Assembly (NCBI GenBank): GCA_014871385.1
Contig: CM026421.1
Coordinates: 17,901,048-17,965,047 of the forward strand
Reading direction: 5' to 3'
Length of the DNA stretch: 64,000 bases
Origin: Ceratodon purpureus
Lineage: Eukaryota; Streptophyta; Bryopsida; Pseudoditrichales; Ditrichaceae
In this document: positions 47,483 to 58,832 of the stretch, in pieces
How the letters are laid out: each line of letters starts with the position of its first letter
How positions within the stretch are numbered: position 1 is the stretch's first letter
Translations under genes and position numbers: made by a program
Notes under the pieces: model-generated
What the model saw: only the letters and a program-made list of their open reading frames with translations
The model's database searches: none
Told to the model about the DNA's origin: nothing

Positions 47483-49762
47483 ATGGCAGACCGCCTGTCG
47501 TATGCGGAAGCTCTGAAGGAGAAGATGGAACACGCACCGGTGGCGGCTAAAACCTCCACGGCGGAGTTAGATCGTGATGCGGCACAGCAAGGCGAAGCGA
47601 TTGAACCTGAGTTCGTGGCAGCAGTTACGAACATGGGAAAATATGCTGAGATCCACCCCACGGTAGCGGCACCAGGCGAACGACTTCCGGAAGGATATTC
47701 TCGCAGTTGTGCGGGGTTCCTACTGTGCAACACTGTTGTCGAAATTAAGGTTGACCAAGACATTGTCAGGAAGGAGACTGAGCGCCTGCAGAAGCTTGCC
47801 ATCGTGGCTTATTTCGTGGGTGGACGACAGACTAATGCAATGCTTACCCAATGGGTAGCGGCGCTCCAGACTCAAGTTGGGGATTGGGTTGGATTAGGTC
47901 GAGATTTGGGCAAGGGGTTTTTCCAAATTCTCACGAGGCAAGCTGCAACCACATAGAAGGTACTTATGCACACCCCGCACAGGTCGAAATGGGGCACTTG
48001 TATTCTACAGACGTGGTCCCCTGGGTTTGACTCCAACAAACCCTCCAGACTGAAAGTGCCTACGTGGGTGACACTCCGAGGGCTTCCGGGAGAGTTCCTT
48101 GGTGTAGCAAAAGACATCGCAGCAGGTTTGGGTGAACTGCTGGGGAGTGACAAGCGTAATGCCGTGACAGCCGATCAACGGTTCTGTGTAGCTTTACAAT
48201 CGGGCCAGGGGTGGAAGACGCAACTGGCGGTTCAGAATGACATCACGGGGGAGAAGGTGGTAATACTGGTAGACTACTGTAACCTTCCGATCAGGTGCCG
48301 GTGCTGCCATTCAACGGATCACCTTATCAAAGACTGCCCAAGCATCAAGGGGCCGACACCAACAGGCGAATCATCCGACGGAACACCAGTAGAGGACAGG
48401 AGCTCTGCAGCAGTAAGTGGGCAATCACCTGAAGGAGGCACGGGTGAACCAGCAGGCCAGCAGTTACAGCAACCATCGAGACCAGATCCACCACCTCCTT
48501 CGGCTCCTGCGGCTCCGGATATTGCAGTTGACAGTCTCATGGGAGTCAATTCCGAACCGTCGACAGACACTTCAGGTAACCACTATTCTAACGGCGATCC
48601 TCGAGTGACCCCAGAATGGGAATGGAACGGATGGGAAAAAGTCCCCAGGCGTAAGCATCCGGTGAGAGGCCCTGCCACTGGTGGATTGCAGCCCCGCAAT
48701 AGGAACCAGCACTATGAACACTCAGCTAGAGTGCCAGAAGACAGACGCCAAACATCAGGCCCGTCCAGAGGTTCTGAGAGACGCTCAAGCTCGGACAACC
48801 ACTCAAGCCAAGGAGGGCAGCGTGCCGGGATGAGGAGTGATAGAGGACGGCAGAACCGGCACACCGTACCCGCTGAGGTGGAATGGGAGAGAGGCGCTCC
48901 GAGCAACACCAACCAAGCATCTGGTAGCAGGCAGAGAGGGGAAGGCGCCACTACCAGCAGTGACAAGAGTCAAGCTGCCAGACACAGTGACAGTAGGATC
49001 CAAGAAGGGGAGGCCGCACAACATGAGCCAGCACTTCCCGAAGGTCCAAATGGAAACCCAGCTGCAGATCAGATGATGATAGATGAGGCTGATGCCCTGA
49101 TACTGGCGGCTGTGGTGGAGGCCGAAATCCAGCGGGGGCAGGCTCAGCTCAATCTAATTAGCCAAAGAGAAGTCGAGCCCATGGCCCTTGGAAGCCAAAT
49201 TGTCGAGAGAGGAGAAGGGAGCCTCAATGCTCAGGGAGGAGATGAAGTTCTTATGCCACCGCCCGGGCAGAGAAGAGAAGGAAGGAATGGCGGGGGAGCA
49301 ATGGTCTTTACGGCAGTGGGACGCCCGGTCCCTGACCTTAACAACTTAGCAGCAATCTCGGGCTCGGTCGTAGCAGCCGACGGCAGCGTCGGGGAGGATT
49401 CGCTCGCCTTCCCCCCGCTCAGAAGAGGACACAGCGAGTGGCAGGATGGCGAAAGATCAGGGGCTTCGACTCCCCATACACCCCGGTCCATGCCGGAAGG
49501 ATTGGCAATTGAGCTACAAGCAGAATTTTTTGCATGGATGCAGCAAAGAGCAGGACGAACACCGGCAAGCTCAGGGAGCAGAAGGGTTTCCCTTACTCCA
49601 CAGCAGCAAGCTTCGAGAAGACAAGAGGCGTCCCAATCAGGGCGGAGGCAGCGTGCGTCTATCCTTACTCAGCGACGCGTTCCTCATCGTGATGATAATC
49701 CGACCAATGAATCGTGCAACGCACAGCTGTTCCCAGACCTCCCCCCCCAACCCCCCGTATGA
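47483..49762 (+). pseudogene. LINE ORF1 (gag-like, DUF4283-like plus CCHC zinc knuckle) with internal stop
   Basis: ORF1 proteins bind the LINE RNA and form the ribonucleoprotein. The frame starts at ATG 47483 (MADRLSYAEALKEKM) and runs to TGA 49762 in one frame, 760 codons including the stop, but TAG at 47954-47956 interrupts it after residue 157. The DUF4283-like fold spans the stop: residues before it (RSCAGFLLCNT) and after it (WVTLRGLPGEF) belong to one domain. A CCHC knuckle (CRCCHSTDHLIKDC) lies at 48296-48337. The rest is a long hydrophilic, Gly/Arg/Gln-rich tail. The TAG fits a CAG to TAG transition. The stop overlaps the ORF2 start as ATGA. Confidence 0.9.
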
Positions 49763-52700
49763 AGGTCACAACAGTATTCCAGAACGTACAGGGAATTAAC
49801 GACTCCCTAAAGGTGGATATTGTGAGACAATACTACCGTGGCTTTTTTTCTCAAATTGAAATTCTCTGTTTTCAGGAACACCATTTGCGCGGGGACCGGC
49901 TTAAAGCCCTGCAAACTTCTTTCTGGCCGCAAGCACAGTTCTACGGGGTAGAAGCAGGTCTGGGCTTCGGACATAGTCAAGGGGACGTAGGGGCGGGTAT
50001 CGGAGGGGTCTGCATGTGGGTGGCACCGAAGGTGGCCCACCTGGTCACGGCTTCTGGTGAGTCACAGGATGGTAGAGCCCAGTGGATCAGAATGAGCGGA
50101 GTCACAGGTGGTGACCTGGCGATTTTAAATGTGTATGCAGCCACCAACTCAGTCGAGCGATGCGCTCTCTGGGAGGAACTTCGGGATCTCCTTCCAAAAG
50201 ACTGCAGATGGATCATCTGCGGTGATTGGAATTTTGTAGAGCACAGGAGGGATAAGTCTAACATAGAGGGGCGATTGGTTTCAGCGGGAGAAAGCAGAGT
50301 CTTTTCCCTCCTTAAGGATGCGTTGAATGTCCGGGAGCATTTCAGGGTGGTCAACGGAGTACGCTACTCCTGGGATAACAAGAGGTTTGGCTCCACCCGT
50401 TCCCTGGCAAGGCTTGACAGGTGCTATACCTTCGCTCAAGCAGGGGCCGGACTAGAGCCGGTAACGGATTACCACATCAGGGGCGACTGCTATCACTCAG
50501 ATCACCTCCCAGTGCTCTGTGCCGTCCAGTTGCAACCGGTCCCGAAACGCAAGTCAACCTACAAGATGAGTAGCCTTCACTTAAAAGACCCGGTGGTGGC
50601 GGAGCAAGTTAAAAGAATCTGGTTGCAACATAATAACCTCGGATTCACCGGAAAATTGCGGAGGGTAGTCAAGTTCTACAAAACGTTTTGCGTGAATAAA
50701 GCTGGAGCCTTTAGGGCTGAAGAGGCCGGGCTGAGGAAACAGGTGGAGGAGGCCACAACCGGCCTACACGACCAGCCAGATAGCGAACCCCTTCAGCAGC
50801 AGCTCCAGGAGGCCGGAGAAAATTTTAAAAAAGTGGAGCAGCGTCAAGCTGAGGGCCAGCGAATTCGCAGCAGAGTTAAGTGGAAGAGAGTAGGTGACGC
50901 ATGCACGCCAGAATTCTTTCGTGCATCCAAGGCACATTCAGGTGCCTCCAATATTACCTCGCTGGAAGATGAAGATGGGGTGCTGCATGCTGATCAGCAA
51001 GGGCTAGAGGGCGTTTGCACGAGTTTTTATTCTAAACTCTATACGGCCTCACCACCCTCGCAGGAGCAGGCTGCAGCTGCAGAGCAGGGCTTAGGCACCA
51101 TTTCGGATCGACTCTCGGCCGAGATGAAACGGGCCCTGAAGGCGCCTGTGACCATGCCGGAGTTAACCAGAGCCCTGGCAGCTATGGCCAAAGGAAAGGC
51201 CCCTGGGCCGGACGGGGTACTCACCGAGTTCTACAAAGAGTTTTGGGATGTCATCAAGGATGATTATCTGGCAATGGTTAACCTGGCGGTGATCAATCGG
51301 CAATTCCCGGCAGGCATCACCAAGGGGCTAATCTCGTTGCTACACAAAGGAGACAGCCGGATCCTCCTCACGAACTGGAGGCCAATCACGTTGCTCAATG
51401 TGAGTTACAAGCTGTTCGCCAAAGCGCTGCAGATGAGAGTCCAACCGGTCCTGATGGAGGTGATCAGTGCGGATCAGTCGGCGTTTCTCCCTCTACGGTT
51501 CATTTTAGACAACATTCTTCTGACACATGAGACTATGGAATGGGCCAGGTATTCGAAACAGCCCCTAATCTTTCTAAAGCTTGACTTTTCTAAAGCTTAT
51601 GATATGGTGGAATGGCCTTTCCTATTCAGTGCTATGCAGAAGTTAGGATTCCCAGAAGAGTTCGTAGCCATGACACAACTCCTGTTCCACGGAGCCACGG
51701 CCAATTGCAAAGTGAACGGATCACAATCGCCGGAGTTCCGAATCCAACGAGGCGTGCGTCAAGGGTGTCCGCTTGCGCCATACCTTTTCCTAATAGTGGC
51801 GGAGGTACTTAATGCGATGGTGAAGCAAGGAGTTAGCCTAGGGGCGATCAAGGGCATCATGCTACCTGGGGGATGCAAGCAACAAGTTATTGCGCAGTTC
51901 GCCGATAATACGTCTTTCACAGTTAAAGGAGAAGAGGCCCCGGTCAAGGAGCTCAGTCGTGTGTTGGACCTCTTCTGCCTGGCCTCAGGGCTGCGCCTCA
52001 ACTGGGTTAAGTCGTGTGGGTACTGGAAGGGCGGTACAGGGGAAGGGCGCCCCCCCCTGGACGAACGACCTCAATATCACGTGGATTGATGATACGAGCG
52101 TTAGCAAGCTCTTAGGTACGCCCTTTGGGCTCTCTTTAGTAGCCAAAGATGTGGATTCCTTCTTGGCAGCCCGCATTACCAAAAAACTCCAATACTGGTG
52201 CACAGCGAAAATCAACTCGACCGGGAGGGTTGTGATAGTCAATAGTGTTCTGCTGTCCTCGGTAATGTTCTTTGCCTCAATCTGGGAAGGGACAGAGCAA
52301 GGAGTTAAGAAAGTGACGACTGCCATTCAAAATTTCCTTTGGTCTGGAAAGATGCATCGGGCCAGAACCAAAGTGGCATGGGCTCAATGTTGCTTGCGCA
52401 AGGAGGAGGGAGGGATTAATGTTATTAATCCTAAGGATGCCCTTGCTTCTCTTATGGTTAAATGGGTGCTTAAGGCCTGTGAGCCGGGAGAATCAAATCT
52501 GCATCTGCTCCTACGCTACAGGCTGAGTGCCTTTCAACCATATCAAGGGGGAAAATGGAGCCCAAGTCTCGAGTACTTCACACTCGCACACATGCAGGCG
52601 AGAAAAGGCTCGGCTGCTTGGACGCGAGCGGAGAAGTCATGGAGGCGACTGCGACCGAGTGTCCACACAGTTCCCCCAGAGACAAAGGAGGAAGTTTTAA

Positions 52701-54070
52701 GCGAGTCATTCTGGTGGTCCACCCAAGTACCTCTCATCGGTGCTGGATTCTCGAACCGGCGGGCCTCGCAGCTGCACAAGCTAGGCCTGAGGAGGATACG
52801 GGATGCTTATGAGAATGGGCAGTTTCTGCGACCTGAGGTGGCACAAGTGCGATTTAAACTGCTGGGTACGGAGTTTGGTGCATGGGCTGCAGCGGGCCGA
52901 GCAATCGATCAGGAATGGGGACAGATGCTGTCACGACCACGAGGCGTGGCCAGAGAAGGTGAATGGATCGGGTGGTTTGAGGACGAGACCTCGGCCACCC
53001 CTTTGGTTGTCATTCAAGCACCAGCCTCCCCGTTTATGCGCCTTGGAGGACCAGCGAGGGGCAGGACCCTACCAGAGCTCATGCACACGTTTGCGGTGCT
53101 CCCAGTATCCAAATGCTTGCGGCCCACCGAGTGGCCCCCCACGGTGCAAGGGAGGGGTAATGTTGGTACTACAGGGATTGCTTTCAGGGTGCGGGTGGTT
53201 ACGGTAGAACGGGGCCCTCGTAAGGCTAAGGTGCAGCTGTTTTACGGGAGAACTGACTCCCTGAACTGGGACCCGGGCCGATTCATTTGGAATGCAGAGG
53301 GACAGCCAGTGCCGCTCATGGAGTATACCGCAAAAATTGGTAGAGAAATACTGAGAAGCAGAATTGTCGTCAACAACCCTGTTACGAGGAAGTTGCAAGG
53401 AGTGTTACCCAATGACTTCCGCCTGAAGTGGAAAACGGTTTGGACTAAGGAACGAACCAGTAAGGAGGCAGGCCTCCTCTGGCTCGTGTGGCACCGTGCT
53501 ATTGCCGTTAATCACTGGAGAGGAAGGTATGATGCGACGATCGACGTTAGCTGCCCCGTTTGTCCTGGGCACTCTGATGAGACGGTCCTACATCGTTTCT
53601 GGGAATGTGTGTCCGCTCAAAGGGCGTGGCAATGGGGTGTGCACATTATGAACACGCTGATCAGTGGCCGGAATGCGAGGGGCCCTTGGCGATTGATCAC
53701 CTGGAAACATGGGATTTTTTCGGATGGCATCCCCCGGAAATTCAACCCCGTGAAGAGGATTTGGATGGAACTTAGGACAGTGATCCTGTGGGCCTTATGG
53801 ATTGAGCGCAACGACAAGGTGTTCAACAATGTCTTGTGGACCCCGGAGAAGATGCTGCAGGTGGTCTGGCTTGGCATTACGGATTATGGCAGGATGGAAT
53901 GGAGCTCGGTGAAGCTGAAGGCGAAGACGAACCCGGATGACACCGAAAAGAACTTCGCCGTTTTCAAAGAGAGGAGGGGTAGAGAAGAGGTGTTTGCTGT
54001 GTTTATTGATGACAAGCCGAGATGGCAGCCCAAAGGTCCGGCAGCGGGCTTTGTTTTTGAACCTCACTAA
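49759..54070 (+). pseudogene. LINE ORF2: APE endonuclease, reverse transcriptase, zf-RVT; frameshifted
   Basis: ORF2 nicks the target and primes reverse transcription. ATG 49759 overlaps the ORF1 stop. Endonuclease (about residues 1-260): FQNVQG, CFQEHH, GDWNFVE and YHSDHLPVL. Reverse transcriptase (about 500-740): GKAPGPDG, NWRPITLLN, FLKLDFSKAYD, RGVRQGCPLAPYLF, then QFADNTSF where FADD is normal. The second catalytic Asp is therefore Asn (codon AAT at 51907-51909). At the C8 run 52050-52057 the reading frame shifts by one base; the upstream frame ends at TGA 52087-52089 and the downstream frame continues to TAA 54070. The C-terminus has a zf-RVT-like Cys/His motif (CPVC, then HRFWEC) at about 53550-53610. 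No RNase H domain is seen. Confidence 0.93.
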
Positions 54071-54302
54071 TTGTTTTGTGTGGTGGCTTCTGGTGGGGGG
54101 TGGGTGGTTGGGGGGGTCTGGTGCGGTCTGTGCTGGCGAGGGGCCTGTCCCTCTGCTGGCCGGCCTGCCGGGCCGGGGTGGTAGTGTCTAGGCGCCCAGG
54201 CCACTTGTGGCTGGGCGCGTCATTGTGTTACTCTCTTTTCTGCAATGAAATTGACTTTCATTTGTGCCAAAAAAAATTTTAAAAAAAAAATTAATTAATT
54301 TT
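54071..54302 (+). repeat. LINE 3' UTR, A-rich tail and right target duplication
   Basis: The G/T-rich 3' UTR ends in 'gcaatgaaattgactttcat', a small hairpin, followed by an A-rich tail. The target duplication is 54287-54302. Confidence 0.85.
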
Positions 54303-54769
54303 AGAAAAAAAATCCCCACAATCTTGCGAAGATATCATTCCGTTTTGTAACCTTGCTCATTGCAGTATGATTCATTTGTTTTCTCTATTCTTGCATGTTC
54401 ATGGTGCTGTAGCTTACATTCTGCGAAGTGCTCTACAGTCTCCCATTCCTTGGATAGATTTGTTTGCCATCTCGAAAAGAGGATTCATTTGCAAGCAAAC
54501 TAGAGCTCCTTGATTTGCATACCATAATAAGATGGGAAATACTGTACCATTCAAACAAATGAAAAAAAAAAACAAACTAAATACACCCACCCTGCAATGG
54601 AAGCTGACTTTCTTCAACAATTGTACAGGAGTCAATTTGTCACTTTACCACAATACAACATTATGGAAATCATAAGAATTCTTCTGTCCTGTTTTCCTGT
54701 GCACATACGTTTGACATGTATGCTAAACAATCTCTCCATTCCATGTGCCAATTTCAACAAAGAAACTAA

Positions 54770-55091
54770 GGGCCGGTTCAGCCTATGCCCAAGTAGAGAG
54801 GATGACAGTCATTTCTATGTAAAGAGGTCGATCCCAATTAAAAAAATTTGGCCTCTCAATGGAAGTTTGGGTCCAACATTTTGTTAAACCCAAACTATTA
54901 TTCGAGAGGTCGTTGTTTTGGCGCCATAACTTCCTAAAAGTGCTGCCACTTAGGCTTTTTTGTTGAAGGCAATATTCATTGGACTTCAGTTCTTAGTGTG
55001 AAAGGCCGAGAGGTCAGACTTTGGACATTATAGCATTTTCATTGATCCAAACCCATGGCCTCTCAAAGTTTGAGCATAGGTGAACCAATCC
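54770..55091. mobile_element. Tourist-like (PIF/Harbinger) MITE, 322 bp
   Basis: The left TIR GGGCCGGTTCAGCCTATGCC and the reverse complement of the right end, GGATTGGTTCACCTATGCTC, are clear imperfect repeats. TAA flanks both sides (54767-54769, 55092-55094), the target typical of PIF/Harbinger. Inner arms 'gagaggatgacag' and 'cgagaggt' and 'ggcctctcaa' add further symmetry. It is non-coding. Confidence 0.7.
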
Positions 55092-55633
55092 TAAGTTGGT
55101 GTTTATCTCTCTAAATCACAAAAAACACCATTTGTCAATAACGTAGCTTGGGTCTCTCCCTTGAAAAACAATAGTAGGACATAAACAAATGGGCATAGTT
55201 ATAAGCATTTATGAGATATGGTGGAATTATTTGCAAAGGTTGAGGGTTGCCTATAAGAACTCGAAATTTTACTATGAATTGCAATTACAGCTTGAGTTTC
55301 AATATTCTTTTACGATGAAAACTAATTGTAAATATATAGTGCATCAAATGTTGTATAGATAATCATTTTGGAGCCATCAACTCAACTAATGCTAAATAAT
55401 ATTTCAAGCTAAACCCAATGTTACTCTCTTGTAACTTTATGAGTTATAAGTAATCCCATCCAAAATGTCATTTATGACCTCACTTTCTTCTTTATCCCAC
55501 TATGTCTATGTCCCCAAAATTGCCAACCACTCGGATTAATTAATTAAGTAGTTGTGTGCAGAGGTCGAGCTTTGCACAGGGGTCAAGCTGTGCAGAGGGA
55601 ATTGTTTCATACTGTTTGAAGATGCAAAGGAGG

Positions 55634-55686
55634 TCTGGAATAGTACTGGGATGGGTGACCTCCTGGGAAGTTCCGGTGCTACATCC
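55634..55686 (+). repeat. 5S rRNA 3'-end-like fragment
   Basis: The sequence contains TAGTACTGGGATGGGTGACC followed by TCCTGGGAAGTTCCGGTGCT and 'acatcc', close to the last ~50 nt of plant 5S rRNA (AGTACTAGGATGGGTGACCTCC...). The first 65 or so nucleotides of 5S are missing. A T run follows. It is a fragment, not a functional gene. Confidence 0.8.
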
Positions 55687-55695
55687 ATTTTAAAA

Positions 55696-55995
55696 GGCAC
55701 CGCGGCCGTGGTGTAGTAGTTCGAGTCATGGCACGCCGGTGAGTTGGTTGTGAGTTCGAATCCCAATGCCAATGTGGTGCCTACTACCATAGTCCATCCA
55801 ACTATGGTAGGTGGGATACATGTCGGTTATTCTCAAGGCACTTAGTGTCGAAAAGTGTTTACCTTCGAAAAGAGGGAGTAGCTGCAGATTCATTATCCCT
55901 TTTCCAGTGGCCATCGCATTAGTGAATATAATGAACAAACACCATATTCACGTCGGCCCCTTGGGGGCCGAAGTTCTTCAGTGGAGGAGGTAAGA
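55696..55995 (+). mobile_element. tRNA-derived SINE-like element
   Basis: It begins with a tRNA-like head: the ends GGCACC (55696-55701) and GGTGCC (55776-55781) can pair as an acceptor stem, an A-box-like TGGTGTAGTAGTT lies at about 55709, and a B box GAGTTCGAATCCC lies at about 55752. The D and T arms are too degenerate for a functional tRNA. A non-tRNA body follows, with a hairpin ('ctaccatagt...actatggtag') and 'ggccccttgggggcc'. The head is directly behind the 5S fragment. Confidence 0.55.
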
Positions 55996-57208
55996 AAGTA
56001 TACACAGAGGAATTGTCCTATATTGTTTGAGGATGCAGAGGAGGTGAGAAAATATATACAGTGGAAGTTGTGGGCTAGGAAATGTAAAAGGGTGCCTTAA
56101 TTTATAAACGCCACATGGCACCTCCTCAAGGGGGTCCACGTGGCACCCCTCAGGGCCCCATCAATTAATTAATACAAAAACAACACCTATGACACTATAG
56201 ACTATAGAGCATATACCCCGCTTATGTTTTTTGTTAGATCACACACTTCAATACAAAAAACTTTTATATTTTTAATTGAAGCATATTCTTTAATGCAAGA
56301 GCCTCCAATCAGTTACCCACTTTTTTGAAATACCCAAGACAAGTTTACAAATTACTTTAGAGTATGAAAACTATTACTATGTTTTGAAGATTTAAATGTT
56401 TACCTATATTGTGATTTTATCCTGGGAAGTGACGGTATTACATAGAAAACATAATTGCCAAATTTTGATTATTTCTTGATATTAAAACACAATATCATTA
56501 TCACTTATTTATAAAAAATAAAATAAAATTACCAAGCTATGTATGTTCTCATATGAAATTCTAGAAGTTTGAAGGCAATTTTGAGAAGAGAGGCAGTGAA
56601 CTCATGATCCTATCCAAATTATCCAATGTACTGAATCAGGGTTCTATCATGAGCATCTAATACTAAAATTTACAATGGACTCACATTTCATACAATCTGA
56701 GAAGACCTGCAATGTTTTTCCACAAAAAAACAAACTAATCATGTTCCTAGCCAGGGTTCTCTCAATCATTGGTAAAAGGTGTCCATATTCTGCATCAATT
56801 TTGAATTTCATAAACTTGTGGTATGTAAAATTCCATTGTTTCAAACTGATTATCACTGTTAAGTCTGTTAACACTTCCATTCTATTCCAGGTCACTTGAG
56901 TTGTGATTAAACTCAAAGGCTTGGATGTGTTCATTGTAATGTATGATGTGTTTGTATGGGTTATATGAATGTTGATTCCATGAATTGTATCGAAGTATTT
57001 TGAAGTTTAATTCCGATAAGTGGTAAATATTATTATTTGACTTTTGGAGGCTAAAATAGTAAAGAATTCAAGTCTAGTTATTCCGATAAAAATCTCACAT
57101 CAATATAAGGTAAAATGGATGTAGTTTTCAAACAAAGACTTTTGAATTTTAGGCACCTCAAGCTTTTATTTTTATTTTAAAATTCAAAGGTATATAGCAA
57201 AATGAATC
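55996..57208. other. Intergenic DNA with a short imperfect tandem repeat
   Basis: Around 55984-56065 a unit of about 55 bp ('gaggaggtaagaaagtatacacagaggaattgt...' in part) repeats imperfectly, and a third copy of its 'gaattgt...tgtttga(a/g)gatgca(a/g)aggaggt' part lies at 55598-55634, before the 5S fragment. The remainder shows no gene. Confidence 0.4.
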
Positions 57209-58832
57209 TTAATCCTTAAAATGACAGGCTGCGTTTTGGAAAATATAGTAGCAAATTTTTGTCATTTCAACAATTTTTTTAGCTTTTACAAAAATTTAAC
57301 CATACAATCTTAAAGACTATGTCTATGTGGTCTTCAGCAAACAACTTAGAATTTGAATAGAGGTGATTTGTAAGATCATAATTTACCAAAAAAATTGAAA
57401 ATCAATTTTCATCCAATGAGCAGATAGTGAATCCAACGTCAAATGTTTAAGTACTTTTATGCATTTAAAATTTTGGACTTCACCAATTTCATGTACTTGT
57501 TTGTGTCATAAACAACCTAAAAACACCACATATATTTTTTGGAAATAATGAAAAAATAATTTAGAATAAGTGGGGGGTTTGCTTTACATACTATTCCAAG
57601 TATAATTTTTTAAGGCCAATATAAAATAGAATAAAATCCATCTGGAAAAAGTGAATGGTCAAATTTTGATAATGGTATATAATTTGAAATTTTGAAGAAA
57701 GAAAAAATTATAAACATGATTTGACGCAAAAGTTATGGTTTAAGATCAAAACCTGAATTCTTATATAGATTTATAGGGGCAATTAAAAAATAGAAGGATC
57801 TTCCATCCTCAAACCTTGGATCTAAAAATTCAAATGTCTTACCTATCCATCATTGGCTCTGAGTTGCCCAATGTAGTAGTAGAGTCTATTTTGTGGTCTT
57901 AACTTTTGCATACTAAACCATAGAAAAAGTTTTAAAATGTGCAAGTTTTTTGACTTAAAATATTTAATAATAATAATAATAATAATTTTTAATTTGCCAA
58001 ATTTTGGACAATTTTTGGGGTATTTTCATCTTCATAGAGTTGTAACTTTTGCATAAAGTGTCCGATTTTAATGAAATTGTGGGAAAATACCCTTCACAAT
58101 GTCTGCTTTATGTGGTAAATGTTTAAAATCAAACCAAAATGTACTGAATTTTTGGGAACCATTTGAAAACGCTGGTCTTAATTCTGGACAGTTTTTGTGG
58201 CTGCGATTTTTAGGGCTTGTTTTTCCTTCATCCAATGTCAATTTTCAATAAAAATTGTTGAGATAGATTCCACTTGAAGTCTAGTTACTATGGTAGTATT
58301 TTCATTTCAATCCAAGTCGTAATGAATGTTTAGGAGTCATCTCACTGCATGAGTCTCATTTGGACATTTTTTGCTTTTTAGATCAAATGTGTGACTTTTG
58401 AGCTACGTTTTGACAAAGTAAGGTCATTTTAGAGCACATCAAATTTCATCAAGAGTTTTTTTGGATACCTATGTGTTTACATTATGATTTCAAATAACTT
58501 CATATTATATATTTTTTATTTTTTTCATTTGAATGGTTTTGAAAACAAATTTCACCTCCGTTGTGTTGATAGGAAAATTTCAGCATCATTTTTCAATAAT
58601 AAAACATTACGATCTTGCAAAATATGTGGCCAAATGAATCCAAATTTGATCCAAGTCATCTACAACATGTATACTACAAGATTGTATAGTTGAAGTTTTG
58701 ATATATGGCTTCAATTTATACCTATGGCGCATCAAAGGCAATGATGTTTTTTCTCTAAAAAATGTCATGGAAATTTTAGGAGTTAAAAATGGCCACAACC
58801 GCCTTTGGGCTCCACGGACTTTTAGAGGTCAA
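57209..58832. mobile_element. Probable old TTAA-family element 'M'
   Basis: The left end TTAATCCTTAAAATGACAGG and the right end GGACTTTTAGAGGTCAA resemble the family ends but are diverged. The internal module (about 57299-57390 and 58607-58695) is the one shared by C, D, H, I and J. The right border could instead be the TTAA at 58783. Confidence 0.4.

Larger units (their letters stand above)
47216..54286 (+). mobile_element. Full-length L1-type LINE retrotransposon, 7.07 kb, inactivated
   Basis: The element carries ORF1 (nucleic-acid-binding, CCHC), then ORF2 (endonuclease and reverse transcriptase), a 3' UTR of about 215 bp and an A-rich tail. A perfect 16-bp target duplication, AAAATTAATTAATTTT, flanks it at 47200-47215 and 54287-54302. 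GC content is far higher than the surrounding DNA. The 5' UTR is 47216-47482. Three lesions (TAG in ORF1, frameshift in ORF2, altered RT catalytic residue) show that it can no longer move by itself, although the perfect duplication indicates a recent insertion. Confidence 0.95.

Noticed and set aside
48712..49024. Minus-strand frames opposite LINE ORF1
   Set aside because: They are antisense shadows of a GC-rich coding region.
55634..55686. Functional 5S rRNA gene
   Set aside because: Only the 3' part (about 50 nt) is present and the internal control region is missing.
55696..55781. Functional tRNA gene
   Set aside because: Acceptor ends can pair and the B box is good, but the D, anticodon and T arms do not fold cleanly; a tRNA-derived SINE head is the better reading.
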